Positions 46,856 through 60,296 of a DNA stretch of 64,000 nt are shown here, one piece after another. The position numbers were made by a program, and so were the translations under genes. The notes below the pieces were generated by a model. The model did not search any database. It had not been told where the DNA came from and worked only from the letters and a program-made list of their open reading frames with translations. Origin of the DNA: Hydractinia symbiolongicarpus (taxonomy: Eukaryota; Cnidaria; Hydrozoa; Anthoathecata; Hydractiniidae); contig NC_079881.1 of assembly GCF_029227915.1 (NCBI RefSeq), positions 27,381,501 to 27,445,500 on the forward strand. Direction: 5' to 3'. Within the stretch, counting starts at the first letter, position 1, and every line of letters starts with the position of its first letter.

Positions 46856-49800
46856 GCTTCTTTTATTCAGAGTCTCATCAAAAATGAAAACATTTTTGAA
46901 AACTACAAGTCTTATGCGTTTTAGTGGTGAAAAAAAAATTTAAAAAATCGCTCTGGAAATGAGTATGCTCACAGGGTACATTCTTTGTATACATTCGACT
47001 ATGCGGGCCAAGCCCGGGATTTGCGGGAAATCGCGGGTTTTCGTTTGCCGGCGATTAAACCTCTTTCATTAAGCGTCTCATTAAAAATGAAAACATTTTT
47101 AAAAACTACAAGTCTCATGGGCTTTAGTGGTGAAATAATAATTTAAAAAATCGTTCGGGAAATGAGTTTACTCCCTGGGTACTTTCTTTGTATACTTTTG
47201 AGTATACGGGCCAAGCCCGGGATTTACGGGAAATCGCGGGTTTTCGTTTGCCGGCGATTAAACTTCTTTTATTCAGCCTCTCATCAAAAATGAAAACATT
47301 TTTGAAAACTACAAGTCTTATGCGTTTTAGTGGTGAAAAAATATTTTAAAAATCGTTCTGGAAATGAGTTTACTCACAGGGTACTTTCTTTGTATACATT
47401 GGACTATACGGGCCAAGCCCGGGATTTGCGGAAAATCGCGGGTTTTCGTTTGCCGGCGATTAAACCTCTTTCATTAAGCGTCTTATCAAAAATGAAAACA
47501 TTTTTGAAAACTACAAGTCTCATGCGTTTTAGTGGTGAAAAAATAATTTAAAAAATCGCTCTGGAAATGAGTATCCTCACAGGGTACATTCTTTGCATAC
47601 ATTCGACTATGCGGGCCAAGCCCGGGATTTGCGGGAAATCGCGGGTTTTCGTTTGCCGGCGATTAAACCTTTTTCATTAAGCGTCTCATCAAAAATGAAA
47701 ACATTTTTAAAAACTACAAGTCTCATGGGCTTTAGTGGTGAAATAATAATTTAAAAAATCGTTCAGGAAATGAGTTTACTCCCTGGGTACTTTCTTTGTA
47801 TACTTTTGACTATACGGGCCAAGCCCGGGATTTACGGGAAATCGCGGGTTTTCGTTTGCCGGCGATTAAACCTCTTTCATAAAGCGTCTCATTAAAAATG
47901 AAAACATTTTTGAGAACTACAAGTCTCATTCGTTCTAGTGGTGCAGAAATAATTTGAAAAATCGTTCGGGAAATCAGTTTACTCCTTGGGTACTTTCTTT
48001 ATATACATTCAACTATACGGGCCAAGCCCGGGATTTACGGGAAATCGCGGGTTTTCGTTTGCCGGCGATTAAACTTCTTTTATTCAGCGTCTCATCAAAA
48101 ATAAAAACAAGTTTAAAAACTACAAGTCTCATGCGTTTTAGTGGTGAAAAAATAATTTAAAAAATCGTTCGGGAAATGAGTTTACTCCCTGGGTACTTTC
48201 TTTGTATACTTTTGACTATACGGGCCAAGCCCGGGATTTACGGGAAATCGCGGCTTTTCGTTTGCCGGCGATTAAACTTCTTTTATTCAGCGTCTCATCA
48301 AAAATGAAAACATTTTTGAAAACTACAAGTCTTATGCGTTTTAGTGGTGAAAAAATAATTTAAAAATCGCTCTGGAAATGAGTATGCTCACAGGGTACAT
48401 TCTTTGTATACATTCCACTATGCAGGCCAAGCCCGGGATTTGCGGGAAATCGCAGGTTTTCGTTTGCCGGCGATTAAACCTCTTTCATTAAGCGTCTCAT
48501 CAGAAATGAAAACATTTTTAAAAACTACAAGTCTCATGGGCTTTAGTGGTGAAATAATAATTTAAAAAATCGTTCGGGAAATGAGTTTACTCGCTGGGTA
48601 CTTTCTTTGTATACTTTTGACTATATGGGCCAAGCCCGGGATTTACGGGAAATCGCGGGTTTTCATTTGCCGGCGATTAAACTTCTTTTATTCAGCCTCT
48701 CATCAAAAATGAAAACATTTTTGAAACTACAAGTCTTATGCGTTTTAGTGGTGAAAAAATAATTTAAAAAATCGTTCTGGAAATGAGTTTACTCACAGGG
48801 TACTTTCTTTGTATACATTGGACTATACGGGCCAAGCCCGGGATTTGCGGAAAATCGCGGGTTTTCGTTTGCCGGCGATTAAACCTCTTTCAATAAGCGT
48901 CTCATCAAAAATAAAAACATTTTTGAAAACTACAAGTGTTATGCGTTTTAGTGGTGAAAAAAAAATTTAAAAAATCGTTCGGGAAATGAGTTTACTCCTT
49001 GGGTACTTTCTTTGTATACTTTTGACTATACGGGCCAAGCCCGGGATTTACGGGAAATCGCGGGTTTTCGTTTGCCGGCGATTAAGCTTCTTTTATTCAG
49101 TGTCTCATCAAAAATGAAAACATTTTTGAAAACTACAAGTCTTATGCGTTTTAGTGGTGAAAAAAAAATTTAAAAAATCGCTCTGGAAATGAGTATGCTC
49201 ACAGGGTACATTCTTTGTATACATTCGACTATGCGGGCCAAGCCCGGGATTTGCGGGAAATCGCGGGTTTTCGTTTGCCGGGGATTAAACCTCTTTCATT
49301 AAGCGTCTCATTAAAAATGAAAACATTTTTAAAAACTACAAGTCTCATGGGCTTTAGTGGTGAAATAATAATTTAAAAAATCGTTCGGGAAATGAGTTTA
49401 CTCCTTGGGTACTTTCTTTGTATACTTTTGACTATACGGGCCAAGCCCGGGATTTACGGGAAATCGCGGGTTTTCGTTTGCCGGCGATTAAGCTTCTTTT
49501 ATTCAGTGTCTCATCAAAAATGAAAATATTTTTGAAAACTACAAGTCTTATGCGTTTTAGTGGTGAAAAAAAAATTTAAAAAATCGCTCTGGAAATGAGT
49601 ATGCTCACAGGGTACATTCTTTGTATACATTCGACTATGCGGGCCAAGCCCGGGATTTGCGGGAAATCGCGGGTTTTCGTTTGCCGGCGATTAAACCTCT
49701 TTCATTAAGCGTCTCATTAAAAATGAAAACATTTTTAAAAACTACAAGTCTCATGGGCTTTAGTGGTGAAATAATAATTTAAAAAATCGTTCGCGAAATG

Positions 49801-51547
49801 AGTTTACTCCCTGGGTACTTTCTTTGTATACTTTTGACTATACGGGCAAAGCCCGGGATTTACGGGAAATCGCGGGTTTTCGTTTGCCGGCGATTAAACT
49901 TCTTTTATTCAGCCTCTCATCAAAAATGAAAACATTTTTGAAAACTACAAGTCTTATGCGTTTTAGTGGTGAAAAAATATTTTAAAAATCGTTCTGGAAA
50001 TGAGTTTACTCACAGGGTACTTTCTTTGTATACATTGGACTATACGGGCCAAGCCCGGGATTTGCGGAAAATCGCGGGTTTTCGTTTGCCGGCGATTAAA
50101 CCTCTTTCATTAAGCGTCTTATCAAAAATGAAAACATTTTTGAAAACTACAAGTCTCATGCGTTTTAGTGGTGAAAAAATAATTTAAAAAATCGCTCTGG
50201 AAATGAGTATGCTCACAGGGTACATTCTTTGCATACATTCGACTATGCGGGCCAAGCCCGGGATTTGCGGGAAATCGCGGGTTTTCGTTTGCCGGCGATT
50301 AAACCTTTTTCATTAAGCGTCTCATCAAAAATGAAAACATTTTTAAAAACTACAAGTCTCATGGGCTTTAGTGGTGAAATAATAATTTAAAAAATCGTTC
50401 AGGAAATGAGTTTACTCCCTGGGTACTTTCTTTGTATACTTTTGACTATACGGGCCAAGCCCGGGATTTACGGGAAATCGCGGGTTTTCGTTTGCCGGCG
50501 ATTAAACCTCTTTCATAAAGCGTCTCATTAAAAATGAAAACATTTTTGAGAACTACAAGTCTCATTCGTTCTAGTGGTGCAGAAATAATTTGAAAAATCG
50601 TTCGGGAAATCAGTTTACTCCTTGGGTACTTTCTTTATATACATTCAACTATACGGGCCAAGCCCGGGATTTACGGGAAATCGCGGGTTTTCGTTTGCCG
50701 GCGATTAAACTTCTTTTATTCAGCGTCTCATCAAAAATAAAAACAAGTTTAAAAACTACAAGTCTCATGCGTTTTAGTGGTGAAAAAATAATTTAAAAAA
50801 TCGTTCGGGAAATGAGTTTACTCCCTGGGTACTTTCTTTGTATACTTTTGACTATACGGGCCAAGCCCGGGATTTACGGGAAATCGCGGGTTTTCGTTTG
50901 CCGGCGATTAAACTTCTTTTATTCAGCGTCTCATCAAAAATGAAAACATTTTTGAAAACTACAAGTCTTATGCGTTTTAGTGGTGAAAAAATAATTTAAA
51001 AAATCGCTCTGGAAATGAGTATGCTCACAGGGTACATTCTTTGTATACATTCCACTATGCAGGCCAAGCCCGGGATTTGCGGGAAATCGCAGGTTTTCGT
51101 TTGCCGGCGATTAAACCTCTTTCATTAAGCGTCTCATAAAAAATGAAAACATTTTTAAAAACTACAAGTCTCATGGGCTTTAGTGGTGAAATAATAATTT
51201 AAAAAATCGTTCGGGAAATGAGTTTACTCGCTGGGTACTTTCTTTGTATACTTTTGACTATATGGGCCAAGCCCGGGATTTACGGGAAATCGCGGGTTTT
51301 CATTTGCCGGCGATTAAACTTCTTTTATTCAGCCTCTCATCAAAAATGAAAACATTTTTGAAACTACAAGTCTTATGCGTTTTAGTGGTGAAAAAATAAT
51401 TTAAAAAATCGTTCTGAAAATGAGTTTACTCACAGGGTACTTTCTTTGTATACATTGGACTATACGGGCCAAGCCCGGGATTTGCGGAAAATCGCGGGTT
51501 TTCGTTTGCCGGCGATTAAACCTCTTTCAATAAGCGTCTCATCAAAA
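46735..51547 (+). repeat. 2636-bp (13-mer) tandem duplication in the right domain
   Basis: 46735-48911 matches 49371-51547 at an offset of 2636 bp. Shared variants are GAAAAAATATTTTAAAAATC (start of a 201-202 bp unit, 47335 and 49971), TTTGCATACATT, AATCGTTCAGG, TCATAAAGCG, TTTTTGAAACTAC (one AA lost, about 48718 and 51354) and TTACTCGCTGGG. Differences include GCGGCTTTTCG near 48251. Between the two matching parts lie dimer-like F-E units with GATTAAGCTTC. Confidence 0.84.
47060..47262 (+). repeat. Class E monomer (203 bp), representative
   Basis: Class E is marked by TTTTTAAAAACTAC, CTCATGGGCTTTAG, GAAATAATAATTTAA, CTCCCTGGG, TTTGTATACTTTTGAC (GAG in this copy) and GGGCCAAGCCCGGG. The GC hairpin keeps its usual arms. 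E is scarce on the left (around 2.6, 3.5, 6.1, 6.8, 17.1 and 19.7 kb, plus copies in the 11-mers) and is one of the two dominant classes from 44.8 kb on, normally directly after an F unit. Confidence 0.9.
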
Positions 51548-54500
51548 ATGAAAACATTTTTAAAAACTACAAGTCTCATGGGCTTTAGTGGTGAAATAAT
51601 AATTTAAAAAATCGTTCGGGAAATGAGTTTACTCCCTGGGTACTTTCTTTGTATACTTTTGACTATACAGGCGAAGCCCGGGATTTACGGGAAATCGCGG
51701 GTTTTCGTTTGCCGGCGATTAAACTTCTTTTATTCAGCCTCTCATCAAAAATGAAAACATTTTTGAAAACTACAAGTCTTATGCGCTTTAGTGGTGAAAA
51801 AATATTTTAAAAATCGTTCTGGAAATGAGTTTACTCACAGGGTACTTTCTTTGTATACATTGGACTATACGGGCCAAGCCCGGGATTTGCGGAAAATCGC
51901 GGGTTTTCGTTTGCCGGCGATTAAACCTCTTTCATTAAGCGTCTTATCAAAAATGAAAACATTTTTGAAAACTACAAGTCTCATGCGTTTTAGTGGTGAA
52001 AAAATAATTTAAAAAATCGCTCTGGAAATGAGTATGCTCACAGGGTACATTCTTTGCATACATTCGACTATGCGGGCCAAGCCCGGGATTTGCGGGAAAT
52101 CGCGGGTTTTCGTTTGCCGGCGATTAAACCTTTTTCATTAAGCGTCTCATCAAAAATGAAAACATTTTTAAAAACTACAAGTCTCATGGGCTTTAGTGGT
52201 GAAATAATAATTTAAAAAATCGTTCAGGAAATGAGTTTACTCCCTGGGTACTTTCTTTGTATACTTTTGACTATACGGGCCAAGCCCGGGATTTACGGGA
52301 AATCGCGGGTTTTTGTTTGCCGGCGATTAAACCTCTTTCATAAAGCGTCTCATTAAAAATGAAAACATTTTTGAGAACTACAAGTCTCATTCGTTCTAGT
52401 GGTGCAGAAATAATTTGAAAAATCGTTCGGGAAATCAGTTTACTCCTTGGGTACTTTCTTTATATACATTCAACTATACGGGCCAAGCCCGGGATTTACG
52501 GGAAATCGCGGGTTTTCGTTTGCCGGCGATTAAACTTCTTTTATTCAGCGTCTCATCAAAAATAAAAACAAGTTTAAAAACTACAAGTCTCATGCGTTTT
52601 AGTGGTGAAAAAATAATTTAAAAAATCGTTCGGGAAATGAGTTTACTCCCTGGGTACTTTCTTTGTATACTTTTGACTATACGGGCCAAGCCCGGGATTT
52701 ACGGGAAATCGCGGGTTTTCGTTTGCCGGCGATTAAACTTCTTTTATTCAGCGTCTCATCAAAAATGAAAACATTTTTGAAAACTACAAGTCTTATGCGT
52801 TTTAGTGGTGAAAAAATAATTTAAAAAATCGCTCTGGAAATGAGTATGCTCACAGGGTACATTCTTTGTATACATTCCACTATGCAGGCCAAGCCCGGGA
52901 TTTGCGGGAAATCGCAGGTTTTCGTTTGCCGGCGATTAAACCTCTTTCATTAAGCGTCTCATCAAAAATGAAAACATTTTTAAAAACTACAAGTCTCATG
53001 GGCTTTAGTGGTGAAATAATAATTTAAAAAATCGTTCGGGAAATGAGTTTACTCGCTGGGTACTTTCTTTGTATACTTTTGACTATATGGGCCAAGCCCG
53101 GGATTTACGGGAAATCGCGGGTTTTCATTTGCCGGCGATTAAACTTCTTTTATTCAGCCTCTCATCAAAAATGAAAACATTTTTGAAACTACAAGTCTTA
53201 TGCGTTTTAGTGGTGAAAAAATAATTTAAAAAATCGTTCGGGAAATGAGTTTACTCCTTGGGTACTTTCTTTGTATACTTTTGACTATACGGGCCAAGCC
53301 CGGGATTTGCGGGAAATCGCGGGTTTTCGTTTGCCGGCGATTAAAACTCTTTCATTAAGCGTCTCATTAAAAATGAAAACATTTTTAAAAACTACAAGTC
53401 TCATGGGCTTTAGTGGTGAAATAATAATTTAAAAAATCGTTCGGGAAATGAGTTTACTCCCTGGGTACTTTCTTTGTATACTTTTGATTATACGGGCCAA
53501 GCCCGGGATTTACGGGAAATCGCGGGTTTTCGTTTGCCGGTGATTAAACTTCTTTTATTCAGCCTCTCATCAAAAATGAAAACATTTTTGAAAACTACAA
53601 GTCTTATGCGTTTTAGTGGTGAAAAAATATTTTAAAAATCGTTCTGGAAATGAGTTTACTCACAGGGTACTTTCTTTGTATACATTGGACTATACGGGCC
53701 AAGCCCAGGATTTGCGGAAAATCGCGGGTTTTCGTTTACCGGCGATTAAACCTCTTTCATTAAGCGTCTTATCAAAAATGAAAACATTTTTTAAAACTAC
53801 AAGTCTCATGCGTTTTAGTGGTGAAAAAATAATTTAAAAATTCGCTCTGGAAATGAGTATGCTCACAGGGTACATTCTTTGCATACATTCGACTATGCGG
53901 GCCAAGCCCGGGATTTGCGGGAAATCGCGGGTTTTCGTTTGCCGGCGATTAAACCTTTTTCATTAAGCGTCTCATCAAAAATGAAAACATTTTTAAAAAC
54001 TACAAGTCTCATGGGCTTTAGTGGTGAAATAATAATTTAAAAAATCGTTCGGGAAATGAGTTTACTCCCTGGGTACTTTCTTTGTATACTTTTGACTATA
54101 CGGGCCAAGCCCGGGATTTACGGGAAATCGCGGGTTTTCGTTTGCTGGCGATTAAACCTCTTTCATAAAGCGTCTCATTAAAAATGAAAACATTTTTGAG
54201 AACTACAAGTCTCATTCGTTCTAGTGGTGCAGAAATAGTTTGAAAAATCGTTCGGGAAATCAGTTTACTCCTTGGGTACTTTCTTTATATACATTCAACT
54301 ATACGGGCCAAGCCCGGGATTTACGGGAAATCGCGGGTTTTCGTTTGCCGGCGATTAAACTTCTTTTATTCAGCGTCTCATCAAAAATAAAAACAAGTTT
54401 AAAAACTACAACTCTCATGCGTTTTAGTGGTGAAAAAATAATTTAAAAAATCGTTCGGGAAATGAGTTTACTCCCTGGGTACTTTCTTTGTATACTTTTG

Positions 54501-56470
54501 ACTATACGGGCCAAGCCCGGGATTTACGGGAAATCGCGGGTTTTCGTTTGCCGGCGATTAAACTTCTTTTATTCAGCGTCTCATCAAAAATGAAAACATT
54601 TTTGAAAACTACAAGTCTTATGCGTTTTAGTGGTGAAAAAATAATTTAAAAAATCGCTCTGGAAATGAGTATGCTCACAGGGTACATTCTTTGTATACAT
54701 TCCACTATGCAGGCCAAGCCCGGGATTTGCGGGAAATCGCAGGTTTTCGTTTGCCGGCGATTAAACCTCTTTCATTAAGCGTCTCATCAAAAATGAAAAC
54801 ATTTTTAAAAACTACAAGTCTCATGGGCTTTAGTGGTGAAATAATAATTTAAAAAATCGTTCGGGAAATGAGTTTACTCGCTGGGTACTTTCTTTGTATA
54901 CTTTTGACTATATGGGCCAAGCCCGGGATTTACGGGAAATCGCGGGTTTTCATTTGCCGGCGATTAAACTTCTTTTATTCAGCCTCTCATCAAAAATGAA
55001 AACATTTTTGAAACTACAAGTCTTATGCGTTTTAGTGGTGAAAAAATAATTTAAAAAATCGTTCGGGAAATGAGTTTACTCCTTGGGTACTTTCTTTGTA
55101 TACTTTTGACTATACGGGCCAAGCCCGGGATTTGCGGGAAATCGCGGGTTTTCGTTTGCCGGCGATTAAAACTCTTTCATTAAGCGTCTCATTAAAAATG
55201 AAAACATTTTTAAAAACTACAAGTCTCATGGGCTTTAGTGGTGAAATAATAATTTAAAAAATCGTTCGGGAAATGAGTTTACTCCCTGGGTACTTTCTTT
55301 GTATACTTTTGATTATACGGGCCAAGCCCGGGATTTACGGGAAATCGCGGGTTTTCGTTTGCCGGTGATTAAACTTCTTTTATTCAGCCTCTCATCAAAA
55401 ATGAAAACATTTTTGAAAACTACAAGTCTTATGCGTTTTAGTGGTGAAAAAATATTTTAAAAATCGTTCTGGAAATGAGTTTACTCACAGGGTACTTTCT
55501 TTGTATACATTGGACTATACGGGCCAAGCCCAGGATTTGCGGAAAATCGCGGGTTTTCGTTTACCGGCGATTAAACCTCTTTCATTAAGCGTCTTATCAA
55601 AAATGAAAACATTTTTTAAAACTACAAGTCTCATGCGTTTTAGTGGTGAAAAAATAATTTAAAAATTCGCTCTGGAAATGAGTATGCTCACAGGGTACAT
55701 TCTTTGCATACATTCGACTATGCGGGCCAAGCCCGGGATTTGCGGGAAATCGCGGGTTTTCGTTTGCCGGCGATTAAACCTTTTTCATTAAGCGTCTCAT
55801 CAAAAATGAAAACATTTTTAAAAACTACAAGTCTCATGGGCTTTAGTGGTGAAATAATAATTTAAAAAATCGTTCGGGAAATGAGTTTACTCCCTGGGTA
55901 CTTTCTTTGTATACTTTTGACTATACGGGCCAAGCCCGGGATTTACGGGAAATCGCGGGTTTTCGTTTGCTGGCGATTAAACCTCTTTCATAAAGCGTCT
56001 CATTAAAAATGAAAACATTTTTGAGAACTACAAGTCTCATTCGTTCTAGTGGTGCAGAAATAGTTTGAAAAATCGTTCGGGAAATCAGTTTACTCCTTGG
56101 GTACTTTCTTTATATACATTCAACTATACGGGCCAAGCCCGGGATTTACGGGAAATCGCGGGTTTTCGTTTGCCGGCGATTAAACTTCTTTTATTCAGCG
56201 TCTCATCAAAAATAAAAACAAGTTTAAAAACTACAACTCTCATGCGTTTTAGTGGTGAAAAAATAATTTAAAAAATCGTTCGGGAAATGAGTTTACTCCC
56301 TGGGTACTTTCTTTGTATACTTTTGACTATACGGGCCAAGCCCGGGATTTACGGGAAATCGCGGGTTTTCGTTTGCCGGCGATTAAACTTCTTTTATTCA
56401 GCGTCTCATCAAAAATGAAAACATTTTTGAAAACTACAAGTCTTATGCGTTTTAGTGGTGAAAAAAAAAT
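49740..56470 (+). repeat. 1825-bp 9-mer HOR, about 3.7 tandem copies
   Basis: Copies start at about 49740, 51565, 53390 and 55215; the last stops at about 56470. The order within a copy is E, C/F-like short unit, F, E, A, D-like (with ATAAAAACAAGTTTAAAAAC), F, E, short unit. Copies 3 and 4 share a set of rare variants: GATTATACGGG, AAGCCCAGGATTTG, CGTTTACCGG, ATTCGCTCTGG, TTTGCTGGCG, GAAATAGTTTG and ACAACTCTCATGCG. That makes the youngest exchange here between copies 3 and 4. Confidence 0.9.
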
Positions 56471-57720
56471 TTAAAAAATCGCTCTGGAAATGAGTATGAT
56501 CACAGGGTACATTCTTTGTATACATTCGACTATGCGGGCCAAGCCCGGGATTTGCGGGAAATCGCGGGTTTTCGTTTGCCGGCGATTAAACCTCTTTCAT
56601 TAAGCGTCTCATTAAAAATGAAAACATTTTTAAAAACTACAAGTCTCATGGGCTTTAGTGGTGAAATAATAATTTAAAAAATCGTTCGGGAAATGAGTTT
56701 ACTCCCTGGGTACTTTCTTTGTATACTTTTGATTATACGGGCCAAGCCCGGGATTTACGGGAAATCGCGGGTTTTCGTTTGCCGGTGATTAAACTTCTTT
56801 TATTCAGCCTCTCATCACAAATGAAAACATTTTTGAAAACTACAAGTCTTATGCGTTTTAGTGGTGAAAAAATATTTTAAAAATCGTTCTGGAAATGAGT
56901 TTACTCACAGGGTACTTTCTTTGTATACATTGGACTATACGGGCCAAGCCCGGGATTTGCGGAAAATCGCGGGTTTTCGTTTGCCGGCGATTAAACATCT
57001 TTCATTAAGCGTCTTATCAAAAATGAAAACATTTTTCAAAACTACAAGTCTCATGCGTTTTAGTGGTGAAAAAATAATTTAAAAAATCGCTCTGGAAATG
57101 AGTATGCTCACAGGGTACATTCTTTGCATACATTCGACTATGCGGGCCAAGCCCGGGATTTGCGGGAAATCGCGGGTTTTCGTTTGTCGGCGATTAAACC
57201 TTTTTTATTAAGCGTCTCATCAAAAATGAAAACATTTTTAAAAACTACAAGTCTCATGGGCTTTAGTGGTGAAATAATAATTTAAAAAATCGTTCGGGAA
57301 ATGAGTTTACTCCCTGGGTACTTTCTTTGTATACTTTTGACTATACGGGCCAAGCCCGGGATTTACGGGAAATCGCGGGTTTTCGTTTGCTGGCGATTAA
57401 ACCTCTTTCATAAAGCGTCTCATTAAAAATGAAAACATTTTTGAGAACTACAACTCTCATTCGTTCTAGTGGTGCAGAAATAATTTGAAAAATCGTTCGG
57501 GAAATCAGTTTACTCCTTGGGTACTTTCTTTATATACATTCAACTATACGGGCCAAGACCGGGATTTACGGGAAATCGCGGGTTTTCGTTTGCCGGCGAT
57601 TAAACTTCTTTTATTCAGCGTCTCATCAAAAATAAAAACAAGTTTAAAAACTACAAGTCTCATGCGTTTTAGTGGTTAAAAAATAATTTAAAAAATCGTT
57701 CGGGAAATGAGTTTACTCCC
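56471..57720 (+). repeat. 9-mer fragment, repeated at 59107-60296
   Basis: The stretch continues the 9-mer order but follows a shortened (7-monomer, 1420-bp) cycle. It matches the segment starting near 59107 at an offset of 2636 bp. Private variants are GTATGATCACAGG near 56493, AAGACCGGG near 57556 and GTGGTTAAAAAATAA near 57673. Confidence 0.8.
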
Positions 57721-59040
57721 TGGGTACTTTCTTTGTATACTTTTGACTATACGGGCCAAGCCCGGGATTTACGGGAAATCGCGGGTTTTCGTTTGCCGGC
57801 GATTAAACTTCTTTTATTCAGCGTCTCATCAAAAATGAAAACATTTTTGAAAACTACAAGTCTTATGCGTTTTAGTGGTGAAAAAATAATTTAAAAAATC
57901 GCTCTGGAAATGAGTATGCTCACAGGGTACATTCTTTGTATACATTCGACTATGCGGGCCAAGCCCGGGATTTGCGGGAAATCGCAGGTTTTCGTTTGCC
58001 GACGATTAAACCTCTTTCATTAAGCGTCTCATCAAAAATGAAAACATTTTTAAAAACCACAAGTCTCATGGGCTTTAGTGGTGAAATAATAATTTAAAAA
58101 ATCGTTCGGGAAATGAGTTTACTCCCTGGGTACTTTCTTTGTATACTTTTGACTATACGGGCCAAGCCCGGGATTTACGGGAAATCGCGGGTTTTCGTTT
58201 GCCGGCGATTAAACTTCTTTTATTCAGCCTCTCATCAAAAATGAAAACATTTTTGAAAACTACAAGTTGTATGCGTTTTAGTGGTGAAAAAATAATTTAA
58301 AAAATCGCTCTGGAAATGAGTATGCTCACAGGGTACATTCTTTGCATACATTCGACTATGCGGGCCAAGCCCGGGATTTGCGGAAATCGCGGGTTTTCGT
58401 TTGCCGGCGATTAAACCTTTTTCATTAAGCGTCTCGTCAAAAATGAAAACATTTTTAAAAACTACAAGTCTCATGGGCTTTAGTGGTGAAATAATAATTT
58501 AAAAAATCGTTCGGGAAATGAGTTTACTCCCTGGGTACTTTCTTTGTATACTTTTGACTATACGGGCCAAGCCCGGGATTTACGGGAAATCGCGGGTTTT
58601 CGTTTGCCGGCGATTAAACTTCTTTTATTCAGCCTCTCATCAAAAATGAAAACATTTTTGAAAACTACAAGTCTTATGCGTTTTATTGGTGAAAAAATAA
58701 TTTAAAAAATCGCTCTGGAAATGAGTATGCTCACAGGGTACATTCTTTGCATACATTCGACTATGCGGGCCAAGCCCGGGATTTGCGGAAATCGCGGGTT
58801 TTCGTTTGCCGGCGATTAAACCTTTTTCATTAAGCGTCCCGTCAAAAATGAAAACATTTTTAAAAACTACAAGTCTCATGGGCTTTAGTGGTGAAATAAT
58901 AATTTAAAAAATCGTTCGGGAAATGAGTTTACTCCCTGGGTACTTTCTTTGTATACTTTTGACTATACGGGCCAAGCCCGGGATTTACGGGAAATCGCGG
59001 GTTTTCGTTTGCCGGCGATTAAACTTCTTTTATTCAGCGT
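57721..59040 (+). repeat. 405-bp F-E dimer HOR, first block (~3 dimers)
   Basis: F and E units alternate, with a 202-bp F subtype (GCGGAAATCGCGGG) plus a 203-bp E giving 405 bp. The clearest pair is offset by 405 between about 58160 and 58565. GCGTCTCGTC (58431) and GCGTCCCGTC (58836) are local variants. Reverse-strand frames of 79 codons come from this dimer and are not genes. Confidence 0.86.
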
Positions 59041-60296
59041 CTCATCAAAAATGAAAACATTTTTGAAAACTACAAGTCTTATGCGTTTTAGTGGTGAAAA
59101 AAAAATTTAAAAAATCGCTCTGGAAATGAGTATGCTCACAGGGTACATTCTTTGTATACATTCGACTATGCGGGCCAAGCCCGGGATTTGCGGGAAATCG
59201 CGGGTTTTCGTTTGCCGGCGATTAAACCTCTTTCATTAAGCGTCTCATTAAAAATGAAAACATTTTTAAAAACTACAAGTCTCATGGGCTTTAGTGGTGA
59301 AATAATAATTTAAAAAATCGTTCGGGAAATGAGTTTACTCCCTGGGTACTTTCTTTGTATACTTTTGATTATACGGGCCAAGCCCGGGATTTACGGGAAA
59401 TCGCGGGATTTCGTTTGCCGGTGATTAAACTTCTTTCATTCAGCCTCTCATCAAAAATGAAAACATTTTTGAAAACTACAAGTCTTATGCGTTTTAGTGG
59501 TGAAAAAATATTTTAAAAATCGTTCTGGAAATGAGTTTACTCACAGAGTACTTTCTTTGTATACATTGGACTATACGGGCCAAGCCCGGGATTTGCGGAA
59601 AATCGCGGGTTTTCGTTTGCCGGCGATTAAACATCTTTCATTAAGCGTCTTATCAAAAATGAAAACATTTTTAAAAACTACAAGTCTTATGCGTTTTAGT
59701 GGTGAAAAAATAATTTAAAAAATCGCTCTGGAAATGAGTATGCTCACAGGGTACATTCTTTGCATACATTCGACTATGCGGGCCAAGCCCGGGATTTGCG
59801 GGAAATCGCGGGTTTTCGTTTGCCGGCGATTAAACCTTTTTCATTAAGCGTCTCATCAAAAATGAAAACATTTTTAAAAACTACAAGTCTCATGGGCTTT
59901 AGTGGTGAAATAATAATTTAAAAAATCGTTCGGGAAATGAGTTTACTCCCTGGGTACTTTCTTTGTATACTTTTGACTATACGGGCCAAGCCCGGGATTT
60001 ACGGGAAATCGCGGGTTTTCGTTTGCTGGCGATTAAACCTCTTTCATAAAGCGTCTCATTAAAAATGAAAACATTTTTGAGAACTACAAGTCTCATTCGT
60101 TCTAGTGGTGCAGAAATAATTTGAAAAATCGTTCGGGAAATCAGTTTACTCCTTGGGTACTTTCTTTATATACATTCAACTATACGGGCCAAGCCCGGGA
60201 TTTACGGGAAATCGCGGGTTTTCGTTTGCCGGCGATTAAACTTCTTTTATTCAGCGTCTCATCAAAAATAAAAACAAGTTTAAAAACTACAAGTCT
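59041..60296 (+). repeat. 9-mer fragment between dimer blocks
   Basis: F, E, short unit, F, E, A and the start of a D-like unit, matching 56471-57660 at an offset of 2636 bp. Variants here are GCGGGATTTCG near 59405, CTTTCATTCAGCC near 59432 and CACAGAGTAC near 59543. GAAAAAATATTTTAAAAATC identifies the short unit (59502). Confidence 0.82.

Noticed and set aside
58235-58474. Reverse-strand frames of 73-79 codons repeated every 405 bp (58235-63743)
   Set aside because: They arise from the F-E dimer, where the 202-bp F unit restores the frame for one more unit. They are antisense readings of the same repeat, not a gene family.
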